DNA of 64,000 nt from Aquanectria penicillioides. Taxonomy: Eukaryota > Ascomycota > Sordariomycetes > Hypocreales > Nectriaceae. The stretch's first letter is position 1. Every line of letters starts with the position of its first letter. A program made the position numbers and the translations under genes. Below, one piece after another: positions 33,976-44,046 of this stretch. The DNA lies in NCBI GenBank assembly GCA_003415625.1, contig PYIU01000001.1, positions 310,001-374,000 on the forward strand, written 5' to 3'. The notes under the pieces are model-generated. The model was not told the origin of the DNA and ran no database searches. It saw only the letters and a program-made list of their open reading frames with translations.

Positions 33976-36532
33976 TTAATTGAAAAAATTGACTTGGCCT
34001 GCGTCAAAATCCAACAAGATATCGTCCAAGCCAGCTAAGTCGTAGAATTCATCCAGGTCCAAGCCCAAAATAGCCATATCATTTGCGATCGGGGCGGTTG
34101 TAGCTGCGGGGATGTCAAGCTGGCCGGGATCTACACTGGATGACTTTTTCTCACGCCTCCCAATGCTCCCGGGCACTCTTGAACTCGTTTCACCTTCCTG
34201 GTTGGGTGATTTCGACACGTAACCTGCTGTAGAGCTCCGTGAAGGAAATGATTCTGATCTACCAGAAACCTTTCTTCGCAACCGCTCCATGATGTCGACA
34301 AATAGCTTCAAGATCCATCCACTTACGGGCCAGCTCTCTTGCAAACAGGTTAGGCCAAGCATACATATTCGGGCACGATTTTGTGCCAGCTCACGACCTA
34401 TTGGCCCAGAAGTGCAAAGTTCAAAAACGTGCATTGATAAAGAGTTGAACAATGCCGGTATCCTGTGATACAATTAGCCTCGATCAAGGATAAAAGACAT
34501 CAGTAAACGCTCAAGCATACGTGTGTATTTGGCAAAGCCTGGGGGCAGAAGCTGCGAGGATGTCTTCCATGACTCTTGTGATTTCATTGGCTGCTTCAGT
34601 GGCTTTAGAGCGATTGCCCCAAACCAACGCGGCTGACTCGTTTTCAGATCTGTACGGAGGGCGACAGAGAAGAATGACTCCAAAGCTAGTTGTGTATCAG
34701 TTATGGATGCCAATGGGGAAGATCCTAAGGGATTATCGGTATGTTTAACCTACTTGAACGCCATCAGGAGCATAGCAGCCCAGAGTCCATGGCCATCGCT
34801 GCCGCTGACCCCATGATACTGGAGGATGGTTGAAATTTCCTCTCTAAACTTTTCCAATCTGTGTTCCAGAGCACCCTGTTTATCAGTGGCATCCAAAGGC
34901 ACAGCGGCATACCGAGAAGTAATGATATCACTAACTAAAATCATTGTTAATCCAACAAGATAGACGAATTGTTGGCGGCTACATACAAATAGTTGACAGC
35001 TGGGCCATCTGGCATGCGTAGTATTGTTCTTCGCACTCTTCTCCGCCCTGGAGTTCTGGGATGTCACTGGGTTCTAGCATTTCCACGTCGCAATCTCTCT
35101 CAGAAAAGTGTTGGGGACGGCCAATAGAGCCACTGGTGAGGGTATCTCTAATCTAGGATTCCGCGTTAGTGGACTGCCAAGTTCTTCTTATGAATTTTCG
35201 TACTCGGAGACACCACCATATTCGTTTCCATTGCTTGACTTTGTCGTCATTCATGTTCGATTTTGAGGTTCTGTGAACATCATGTCAGCCAGATACTCGT
35301 CTCTAGCCGCATATTCCACATTCGAATTCTTCGTCGATTTAGCCTTGTGTGGACATTGGAGACTTACGATCGATGCATGCCCAAACTTTGGGCAAGATTA
35401 ATGGCAATACCTAGCCAGTGCCACGAGTCCTTTTCATCGTTTGACCCGCCCCACCAAAAGCTCATGAGAAAAACTGCAATGACATTATTCACCTTGTCAG
35501 GATCGGAATTTTCGTCATACAGCGCCTTTGCCTGGCGATAAAACATCTCTCGGGCCTCGTGCCGCGTAGAGCAGCCGGTCAAAGCCAAATCATTAGCATC
35601 ACAGATGGTGACTGCCACCAATAGCACGGCATTCAAGACCAGAAGGGACATTTTGTTCTGGGTGCATTTTTCGAGAAATCCGGATTGGGTTAACAAGGGG
35701 AAGCAGGGATGAAACCATTGGAAATACGCCGACAAGAGACTTTCCAGAGCGTCGGCATGGAGAAGATACAGGATATTTCTATCCTTTAGCAACTCCAATT
35801 GGGCATTGATAATGTTCTTGCGGCCTGTATCTGACGGATCGAACCCTTCAGTTATGGGAAAGTAGAGACGTCTTTGGTAATTTTGTCTATCAGACAAGAA
35901 TGGACCAAGGACGTCGTTTATAACGTAGGCCAGGTTGAAGGATTCGCCAATGTAGAATGTGCTGATGGCGTCATGGAGAGGTTGCTGACTTGAACGGGTA
36001 CCTTGGTCGATTTGATCGGCAATATGGAGGTAAAACATGGCACTCGAATCTTTCGGCGCCCGTTTTTCAAACGACTTGGACAAGCCTTGCAAGAGCTGGC
36101 CGCCGTCTTCTACAGGCTGTGACTCTACCCAGCCAGCAACCCTCGGCGTCGCTCGTGTCTCCTGGCTGGACTCATCTTGTGATTGGGATTGCGTTTCATG
36201 TGAATCTTCCCGACTTGGCATTTCATCCACAGTTGCTGAAGGTCGCAGAGAGGTCCCAAGTGGATCTGCGGCTGATCTTCCTCGTCGAGCATATCTGTCG
36301 CTCCATGTGAGCCAAACGTCCAAGAACCTGATTACCTGAGGGCCCAGTACTTTCCCCGCTGTGAATCAATGAGGACACACTCATTTCGAGAGTTGATGCA
36401 ACCCTGACAAGGGATTCCCGAAGCCGCCGTGCACTTGATCTTCCTGGAGTTGCACCGACGGCAGGCCACGCGAGTTCTGCCCGACTTGCCGATGTGGCGT
36501 CTAACACCATCCGCACTATCCATGCCGATCAT
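33976..36532 (-). CDS. Zn(II)2Cys6 transcription activator
   Basis: Seven exons on the minus strand: 36532-36351, 36294-35368, 35270-35204, 35152-34987, 34934-34754, 34685-34521, 34462-33976 (724 aa). The start is the ATG at 36532; another ATG lies three codons later. The cluster is Cys24-x2-Cys27-x6-Cys34-x7-Cys42-x2-Cys45-x6-Cys52 with basic RKIKC. The first splice restores SQRGKYARRGRS, the usual end of this DNA-binding domain. The fungal_trans domain includes YFQWFHPCFPLL, SWHWLGIAINLAQSLGMHR and RIWWCLRIRDTLTSGSIGRP. The acidic C-terminus (DLDEFYDLAGLDDILLDFD) looks like an activation domain. It is 0.7 kb from the aldehyde dehydrogenase gene and is the obvious candidate regulator of the dehydrogenase pair. 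Confidence 0.93.
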
Positions 36533-37197
36533 TGACCGCAAATCTGGGGTCTATCAGTGATGACAAAACCGAAATGCTGAGAGGCACGCGGCACGCGGCA
36601 CGCGGCACGCGGCACGCGGCTTCTTGGGGGACGGCATTTAAGAACCAAGCCAGTTTTCGTGGCTCCACAAATCTCGCCGCCGTCGACATTTCGGCTCCCA
36701 ATATGCCGAATTAGTGTTGACTTCCCCGCATACTCGGGCTCTCGGGGTTCGGAGCCGAGAAGGATTTGAACCATGAAGCCACTGGAAGCGTAAAGATTGG
36801 TAATGGTGAGTGCAAACGATGGAATGATCCGTTTACCAGCCCATGTTGACTCAGAAACCAAACCCGATAATCTTTGCAACCACATAGACGGCACCCGGGT
36901 CACCAACTCCGCAAACGTACGCAGTACAAAATGAGAATTAATGACTTTAACGCTTTGAAGAAATTGCCTGGTATTTGTAAATTGACTTCATTATTTACGT
37001 AGTGGTACACATAGCAAGTTCGATGACGATGATATGAAATTTCTTGTTACAGTATTATAAACCCCGTAGTTGACTATAACTACTATTTTACGAATTCCGT
37101 AGCGTGTTTTACAAAGCAAAGCCATCCGATAAAGATTCGTGTCTAGTTTGAATTCATGCTGTTCGATGTTAGGAGCATTACTCGATTGGTCACAACT
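36533..37197. other. intergenic with tandem repeat
   Basis: Promoter of the Zn2Cys6 gene and 3' region of the aldehyde dehydrogenase gene. Carries the 7-base tandem repeat annotated separately. A stretch near 36765-36775 resembles a tRNA T-loop on the minus strand but has no stems. Confidence 0.5.
36583..36620. repeat. 7-bp tandem repeat (GGCACGC)5.4
   Basis: Five perfect GGCACGC units plus GGC, starting 51 bases upstream of the Zn2Cys6 ATG, so it is probably in the 5'UTR or core promoter. Each unit junction contains CGG, the half-site read by Zn2Cys6 proteins. Confidence 0.9.
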
Positions 37198-39163
37198 TCA
37201 GGGCCGAGCGGTAACGTACTTGATCAAGACAGTTTTTGGCTCTGTGAAAGATCTCAGGGCCTAGCATCAACAATTAAAAAAAGTTAGATGACTTTGACAA
37301 GAAAAAACTTACATATTCGCCAAATTCACGACCGATTCCTGATGCCTTCTTTCCCCCAAATGGGGCCTGGATATTCATCTGTAGGACCGTGTTAGCTGTT
37401 CGTATGTCGACGAGGAGTCAACTAGAGCTTGTGAGTTGCAGGACTGGGAAATTTTAGCTCTCCATAGGATAGACTTACAATACTGATGCAATTGATCCCG
37501 ACCACACCAGAATCAACTCGCTCGGATACTCGGAGGGCTCGACTAATATCCCGTGTGAATACTCCTGCCATCAATCCATATTCCGTGTCATTTGCCGCTG
37601 CCACGACTTCCTCTTCCGTCTCAAATGTCTTTACAATAGCAACGGGCCCAAAGACCTCGTTCTTATATATCTCTGCATCGGGTTTGGGGTTTAGGAAGAC
37701 TGTGGGCTCGACAAAGCATCCCTGGTTGCCAATGCGAACACCGCCCACGGCAAGCTCTGCTTCCTCTCGGCCTCGAGAAATCATAGCTTGGACCTTTTTG
37801 AAGGCATTCTCATCTGCTAGAGGCCCGTATTTCGTGTCTGGGTCCTGTGGGTCACCCATGTCCTTCACTTCGTCCTTCATTCTCGCTGTGTATCGAGATA
37901 TGAAGTCCTGGGCAATCGATTTTTGAACATAGACTCTTGATGAAGCTACACAAACCTGTCCAGAACGAGCTAAGATACCTTTCACTGTCCTATAAGAGGG
38001 TTAATATCACGCGCTCTTAAATGCTCGGCCCTAGGGAGCGTGTCCTTCTTACCAATCAACCGCATTGTCGATGTTTGCGTCTTCGAAAACAATCGCAGGG
38101 CTTTTGCCACCTTCAAATGTTAAATTAGCAATTTGAATGTTACATAACCGACGTTTCGTGATTATTATTACCTAGCTCAAGCGTCACTCTTTTCAGGTTA
38201 CTCTGGGCTGCAGCAACCTGAATCATTTTTCCTGTCGCAACAGAGCCAGTGAAACTGATCTGCGACAGGTTAGTATCCACGGTTTGTAATTTGCTCGCCA
38301 ACGAGTACGCAAATTAGTGCGAACATCGGGGTCTTGGAATAAAGTGACTCAATTACCTTTCTGACGCGCATATGCTTTGCTAGTAGTGCTCCAGTGGTCC
38401 CGTCACCTGTCAAAACTTGGACTACACCTGAGGGAAACCCAGCCTCTTCAAACAACGGCGCAACTGCGAGAGATCCTAATGGGCTCTTTTCGGATGGCTT
38501 TACAATGAGCACATTGCCAGTCGCCAGGCATGGCGCTGCTTTGATGAAGAGGGATGCCACCGGAGAATTATAAGGATTGATTGCGGCACATACGCTGTGG
38601 AAATTTAACCTTAGTGGCAATGGAGTGGGACCTCGAAGAATGCCTTACCCAAGTGGTTCTTGTCGAACTATTTTGACGAATCCGTCATCTGCTGGGAAGT
38701 AATCGCCACGGAACTTATCGGTCCACCCAGCTAGTAGAAACAAGGTCAGTTTTCCAATGACATTCCAGTTCCAAAACACAATGAGCTTACCATAGTAAAG
38801 TAAGCAGTTCTTGATGTAATTCTTTTCTCTTGTAGGGATCAACGAGATAGGATTGCCAGTCGTAAGCGAGTCCAGATATAAGATATCTGGCAATCTCTCA
38901 TCCAAGAGCGTTACTAGCTTGTAAAAGCAATCTGCGCGTTGTGCCGCGCTGAATGATGCCCAAGGCCCATTAAACGCTTTCTCAGCATGCTTGACAGCGA
39001 GGTTGACGTCCGCATCATTGGCGATTGATATATTTTCTGCTACAAGAGAGCCATCCTTTGGATTAAAAAGTGTCAATGAATCGGTGGAGTGGGACAGAAG
39101 ATATTGGCCATTGATGTAATTGTTGCGGAAGGAAATTGGAAGCGGCAAAGTGGTCAGAGACAT
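37198..39163 (-). CDS. NAD(P)-dependent aldehyde dehydrogenase
   Basis: Eight exons on the minus strand: 39163-38791, 38730-38649, 38594-38357, 38259-38172, 38110-38053, 37989-37479, 37378-37313, 37260-37198 (492 aa, the usual length). The start is the ATG at 39163. The general base is Glu259 in TLELGGKSP and the nucleophile is Cys293 in SGQVCVASSRV, spaced 34 residues as in the family. Other landmarks are FTGSVATGK, EVFGPVAIVKTF (exon 6), PFGGKKASGIGREFGEY (exon 7) and the closing LRSFTEPKTVLI. The catalytic stretch SGQVC replaces the common GQxCxAG form. It oxidises an aldehyde to the acid in the cytosol. It is divergent from the zinc alcohol dehydrogenase, suggesting an alcohol-to-aldehyde-to-acid route. 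Confidence 0.94.
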
Positions 39164-39608
39164 GATCACTGTCGGTCTGTCAACGAATACTGCAAAAGCG
39201 AAATTCTTTTGGAGAGGTTTTCTCTTATTTGAATTAACAAGAACTGAAGTGCTTGAATCCTACTGCCGCTATCCGTTTTATTGAAAAGCCCAATGTGTCC
39301 ATTCGGTCTCACGGCGTTGTGCAAAAAGCGGCTTCTCGGCGGCTTCTTGAGAAGCCGCATTTTCTCCGATCGTGTGAGTGGGTCATGACAGTAGATGCCG
39401 CTTTGTACGGCAATTGAGAAAATCAAGCATTGTATGACACTTACAATGGCGCACTATGGCAAGAGCAATCACGATATGCCACGCACGTCAAGAAGAGACG
39501 ACAAGAGAATTACGGCGCGTATATGAGCCCGAGAATCCCTCTCTTTAGTACTCGAAGTATCAATTCTATCAGCCAAACGCGCAAGACAGAGCATCAGAGT
39601 CCGCAACA
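39164..39608. promoter_or_regulatory. bidirectional promoter of the ALDH/ADH pair
   Basis: This 445-base spacer separates the two divergent starts. It contains the GCGGCTTCT cluster annotated separately and CCGAT sequences nearby. Coordinated expression of both enzymes is inferred. Confidence 0.7.
39328..39358. promoter_or_regulatory. triple GCGGCTTCT element (direct plus inverted repeat)
   Basis: GCGGCTTCTC at 39328-39337 pairs perfectly with GAGAAGCCGC at 39349-39358, and the 11-base loop holds a third copy, GCGGCTTCT at 39339-39347, in direct orientation. Each copy has a CGG triplet as recognised by Zn2Cys6 dimers. Binding by the activator at 33976-36532 is an inference. Confidence 0.65.
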
Positions 39609-40963
39609 ATGTCAATGAAATCAGTCATCTTCCGTGGGCCATTCGATGTTGAGGTGGAAAATCGCCCAAAGCCTGAGATACTTGACTCAAGCGACGCAAT
39701 CGTTCGGGTTAAAGTGGCTGGAATATGTGGCAGGTAAGTAAGCGTTCTCGGACAAGACTCCTCAGTTGGGGGAATTGCAATTACTAATGCACACAGTGAG
39801 TTACACATGTACCGTGGCCATCAAAAGACCAAAACTGGCCATATTATGGTGAGCGGTCAAGATTCTCCGTCGAGCCTGGCCTCGCTTACACTTGGGACAG
39901 GGCCATGAATTCATCGGAACAGTCGAGGCAATCGGTAGCGACGTGACCCTGTTTTCCCCTGGAGATGACGTGGTCTCAATTTTCTCACCAGTTTGGTAAG
40001 TCTATCTGGCCGCTGAAAACTTGCAGAATTAGTCTAAGGTAGACATGTGTAGTATGCAATGTTGGTTTTGCAAGCAAGGGCTTACGAACCGCTGCGTCAA
40101 CGGCGTTGCATTTGGAACCCAGCTTCTCGCAGGAGGACAGGCCGAGTTTGTCCGCGTCCCCTTTGCCGATGGTACCCTACAGCATGTACCAAATGATTTG
40201 GACAGTTCGCTATTAATCATGATGTGCGACATCTTTCCAACTGGCTACTACGGGGCATGCAGAGCAGTGGAGGGTCTCGTAACCCAAATGAAATCGCCTC
40301 TTACCAGTTTCAACCCTGAAAATGGCATTAATGCAGCCACAAGTATCACAAAATGTGATGAAACTGCTGCTTCTCTCAACCAGGCCGTGGTAGTATGCTT
40401 GGGCTGCGGGCCCGTGGGTATCTGCGCAATCATTGCTGCTCGGTCCAAAGGCATCCAGACCATTCTGGCCGTGGACAGCGTTGAAGATCGTCTTCAGGAG
40501 GCCGCTCATTGCGGCGCGATCCCTGTAAATTTAATAATTGAGAACATCATGGAACAAGTCATGGCTAGGACCAATGGCCGAGGCGCTGATGCGGTTATTG
40601 AGGTGGTTGGCAACCAGGCCGCATTGAAATCAGCATTCGAGCTCCTGCGCCCCTGTGGAATATTGTCATCAATTGGCTTCCACCAATCCGAGCTACCATT
40701 CAGTGGCCTCGATTGCTACCAAAAGAACATCACGTAAGTTATCCTGGGTGTCTAAGAAAGTTTCTTGGCTAATAGGCATTAGAATGAACTATGGGAGAGT
40801 TCCAGTCCGTACCGTCTTTCATGAGGCGTTAAAGTGTCTCAAGGAAAACCAAGCATCGCTTCAAAATTATGTCACACACGAACTTCCCCTCGAAGATGCA
40901 GCAGAAGGGTATCGATTGTTCGAGCGAAGAGATGCCAGAAAGGTTGTTCTCCACGTAAACTAG
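39609..40963 (+). CDS. zinc-dependent medium-chain alcohol dehydrogenase
   Basis: Five exons: 39609-39733, 39797-39848, 39901-39995, 40053-40733, 40783-40963 (377 aa). Catalytic zinc ligands are Cys40 (GICGSELH) and His61/Glu62 (GHEFIG). The structural zinc site is complete: Cys91-x2-Cys94-x2-Cys97-x7-Cys105. The NAD-binding site is CLGCGPVGICAI and the end of the fold reads YRLFERRDARKVVLHV. DIFPTGYYGA matches the formaldehyde dehydrogenase/AdhA-like branch. Between this motif and the NAD site lie about 25 extra residues (MKSPLTSFNPENG and on) that most relatives lack. Both zinc sites being intact argues for an active enzyme oxidising an alcohol to an aldehyde for the neighbouring ALDH. Confidence 0.92.
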
Positions 40964-42785
40964 ATTTTCAAATTTCAAATCTTGGAAGGAAGACGAGTTG
41001 GCAATAACCCTTCTGCAGCAGTCCATCCCGTTTCGTAGGGGACAGAAGTTTGTGTCGAGCCGCGTAGTAGATTTAGCCCACTTAACTCGAATTCAATGTG
41101 ATTTAGTACTGGGATGTACAATTAAATCTCTTCGTTCTCCCGTGTCAGGGTCTCAAGGACAAACCTTCAAAAGGTCCTTCCATAGTGATTACGGCTCGTA
41201 TTTGTGGCCAAACATCGGCGAACTCTGTTCAGCAGCACTGCAATATCGTTTAAACCCCTAATACCTGTGTTATTAGCATCTCTTCGATTCTTCTTGCTGA
41301 TAATACCCTGTTGTGGACTTTCCAATATTCTTTCCGCGGATTGCGATACAAGAACTGGCAGACGCAATGCTGATTCGTGGCTTATCCCTTTGAAGCCCAG
41401 GGTTTCTCGTATTCGCAGCGGCTGGTCCGCAAAAATTCCACAAGGCTATGGCGAATGTGTTAGGGGTTGGTAGTTTCAGCTAAACCTTAGACTATTGATG
41501 GGGTGCTTGGCTGCTAGGGGTTTCATGGTATGTGCTGGATCTTTTGAGGCTAAAGCTCTGCTACAGGGCTTACCACAACTCTACCCACCGTATTTATCGC
41601 AATTCTTGCCAAAGGTCTTGGATATGGATGACACAAAATCATATAGACTTTACAGGAGGTGATGAATCTTCCAGGGGCCTAGTCCGGATTGATGTGTTGA
41701 GAAAGCGCTTGGCAAAGTTGCTGTTGTATTCTCACTGCACCCACCATCCCTTTCATGTGAATTTTAATGCGCTCGGTATCTAAAAGTACTCGAGTCCATG
41801 TTTTCAGCCCTAGATCTGACTATAAGGAACACGCGGTAAAGTTCATACAGTTGAATGGATCTCTTTCAGTGTCCCGACTGTCTGGTCTGACATTGTGCCG
41901 CAAAACCGAGGCCCAGCTTGGCCGCTGCCGTCGTTGCCGATAGATTCTCCCGGATACAGGGCATATCGAAAGATCCATTGCTTCATCAACAGCTCTACGA
42001 GAAAGTATCTTACCTCCTGAAACACCAGTTTGGGTGTTGTTTGGGCCTCTCCTTGGGTTTATAGTGGGGATAGTTCCAGGGGTGCAAAAATGCGGATCGA
42101 AAAACCACCTATGCAATATAGATGCTACGACCCCCTAGCCAATGCTGCCATGCTGTCTTGACAAACCATCGCTGTGCTGCCGCTGTCTCGAAATTGACTC
42201 GGCCCTATGCGAATGATGTAGAGAAAACTGTCGATCGGGCTGTGAATAGTTCACTGCCAAAGAATTAAAACAACTGGCCGCCATGACACTTACTTGTGGA
42301 TGCACAAATAGGGTAGGGCTGACATGATTCTCGATCACGGCAAACTACTCAGGTCCACTCCTGTATTATTCTTGGCGACATATATTTTCTTGTCTTTACC
42401 AGGTACCTGGGTTCCGAACTAGCCGTCCCTTTCGTATTCCCTGCCATGTCGCTCCCAACGCACCCTGTCAATTGTTTTCAAACACCAGGATACAAAAGCT
42501 TGGAGCTGGGCCGACGGTTTCACGTTTCGAATTTCACATGGGCAAATACCCACCAACCACAGAAGACGATGCCCACAGACAACACGACTTGCCGCAATTA
42601 AGGGACTCGACGTGGAGCTTCCCCCTTCTCCACCTGCTACGTCAGACGGTCTCCAGCGATGATGGTGATGACTTATAAGACATACTTAGCACATCTTCAA
42701 CTCGATATCAGATAGACACTCGACCAACCAATAATTCACACCGAGAGCCAACAGCCAACAAGCAAGTCATCTCACAACCGGCAAG
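40964..42785. other. 1.8 kb intergenic, no gene supported
   Basis: Between about 41000 and 41800 several short frames with protein-like composition occur in different phases (for example from 41550), with no start and many stops. This could be a decayed gene or repeat. The final 150 bases are the promoter of the next gene, with a TATA-like CTTATAAG near 42674. Confidence 0.45.
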
Positions 42786-43643
42786 ATGCCTTCATCAAAC
42801 CAGCTTCTCTCTGCTCTCGCCGCCGTCGCCCTGACCGGCGTCAATGCTGCCATGGGCCCTGCCTTCAGCACTGGCCCTGTCGCTACTAACTCCTTCATCC
42901 GCGAATCGACCGCCACTTTGGTGCTTCCCAAGGCCCCCAGCGGCTCTTCCGGCGATACTTCTCTCTGGGTCGGCATGGGAACCTCCAACGGCGACTTGAT
43001 CCAGTCCATTGCCGATAATTGGCAGTCTGATAGCTGGAGCATCTACGCTTACACTCTCCTCAGCACCTCTGGTTCGCTGCACGAATAAGCTCGAGCTACA
43101 ACTCCAGGAGTACTGACTCTGTTTCTATAGCTACCACCCAGATGCCCGTGCAGGGAGACTCGGCCACCGCCAGCGCCAACGATGAGATCACCATGCACTG
43201 TACGTTGTGGTGTTCATTGGAACTAAGACCTCACAGATGATGAATTAACACAATCCTTAACAGACAAGTTCGACGACACCACAGGCAACTATACCCAGAC
43301 CGTCCTCGTCAACAACAAGACCGTCTCCACGCTCTCCACCAGCGACGGCAAGGCCCAGGGCTGGGGCAGCGCCGTTGAGTGTGCCGAGACCAACTGCGGC
43401 ACCGTTCCCGCTCACAGTAAGCATACACCAGAACCTATTTAGAAATTCCATCTGCTAACTGCTATTCTTTTATCAACTCCAGAGTGGATCAACGCCAAGA
43501 TCATCCTCGACGTCGCTGATCCCGACTACATCAACACCATGTACCTCGGTGAGGGCGTTACCGGTTCCATGTCCACCAGCGATGGTGGCAAGACCTGGGA
43601 GATCGGTACCTTCAGCATTCCAGAGTTCACCTTTACCAGCTAA
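42786..43643 (+). CDS. secreted protein, beta-sandwich-like, unknown function
   Basis: Four exons: 42786-43071, 43131-43199, 43264-43416, 43483-43643 (222 aa). A signal peptide covers about residues 1-20 (ending GVNAA). The mature part is made of alternating hydrophobic strands with Gly/Ser/Thr turns: TATLVLPKAP, TSLWVGMGTSNGD, WSIYAYTLLS, KFDDTTGNYTQTVLVNN, KWINAKIILDV. The arrangement resembles the jelly-roll of the A4/G1 glutamic peptidase family and related secreted proteins. I cannot identify the Gln/Glu catalytic pair with confidence, so activity is not claimed. One Cys pair (VECAETNCGT) can form a local disulfide. The first intron donor, GTTCGC, is weak but the junction keeps frame. 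Confidence 0.78.
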
Positions 43644-44046
43644 ATGTTGGTTTCCTAGCATGGAAAGGGGGGGGGGGGGTTAAGAAGCAGAAGATTGCAT
43701 ATTGCGTTCACTTTTGTAAAGATGTTTTGCATTCTGTATAAATGGGAATTTTGGTTACCAGCGGGCTAGCTCAAAAATAAAGCGTCCTCATTTTTGCACC
43801 GTTTCGGGTCTATAGTTTATGACTTTGCTACAGGTGCCTTGTAAGAAATACCATCCGATAGTGCATCCCGTTCATGTCCTAGGCCCAAGTGTTACTACAT
43901 ATTTAATCAAGCTCCTCGCACCCCTAGCAAATAAAATATTGTCTGATTAAAGTTTAGAGACGCTCTGATCGTAGGGAAGCGGGTGGATGATGCGACCTTT
44001 AATGTGCGCATATACGATTCAGCCTTCGCTCTTCCAATAGCCAAAA
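43644..44046. other. convergent 3' spacer
   Basis: 3' regions of the two flanking genes, with a 13-base G run at 43667-43679. No gene seen. Confidence 0.5.

Noticed and set aside
36310..36336. Donor GTAATC as end of exon 1 of the Zn2Cys6 gene
   Set aside because: It would give a 41-base intron; the earlier donor GTACTG gives 56 bases and restores the RGKYARR sequence expected after the zinc cluster.
36740..36790. tRNA-like GGTTCAAATCC on the minus strand
   Set aside because: The flanking bases do not form a T-stem and no acceptor or anticodon arm fits.
41204..41783. Short plus-strand frames resembling protein fragments
   Set aside because: They lie in different phases with stops and without start codons; no family could be named.
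43667..43679. 13-base G run
   Set aside because: Simple homopolymer in a 3' spacer, possibly with sequencing-length error.
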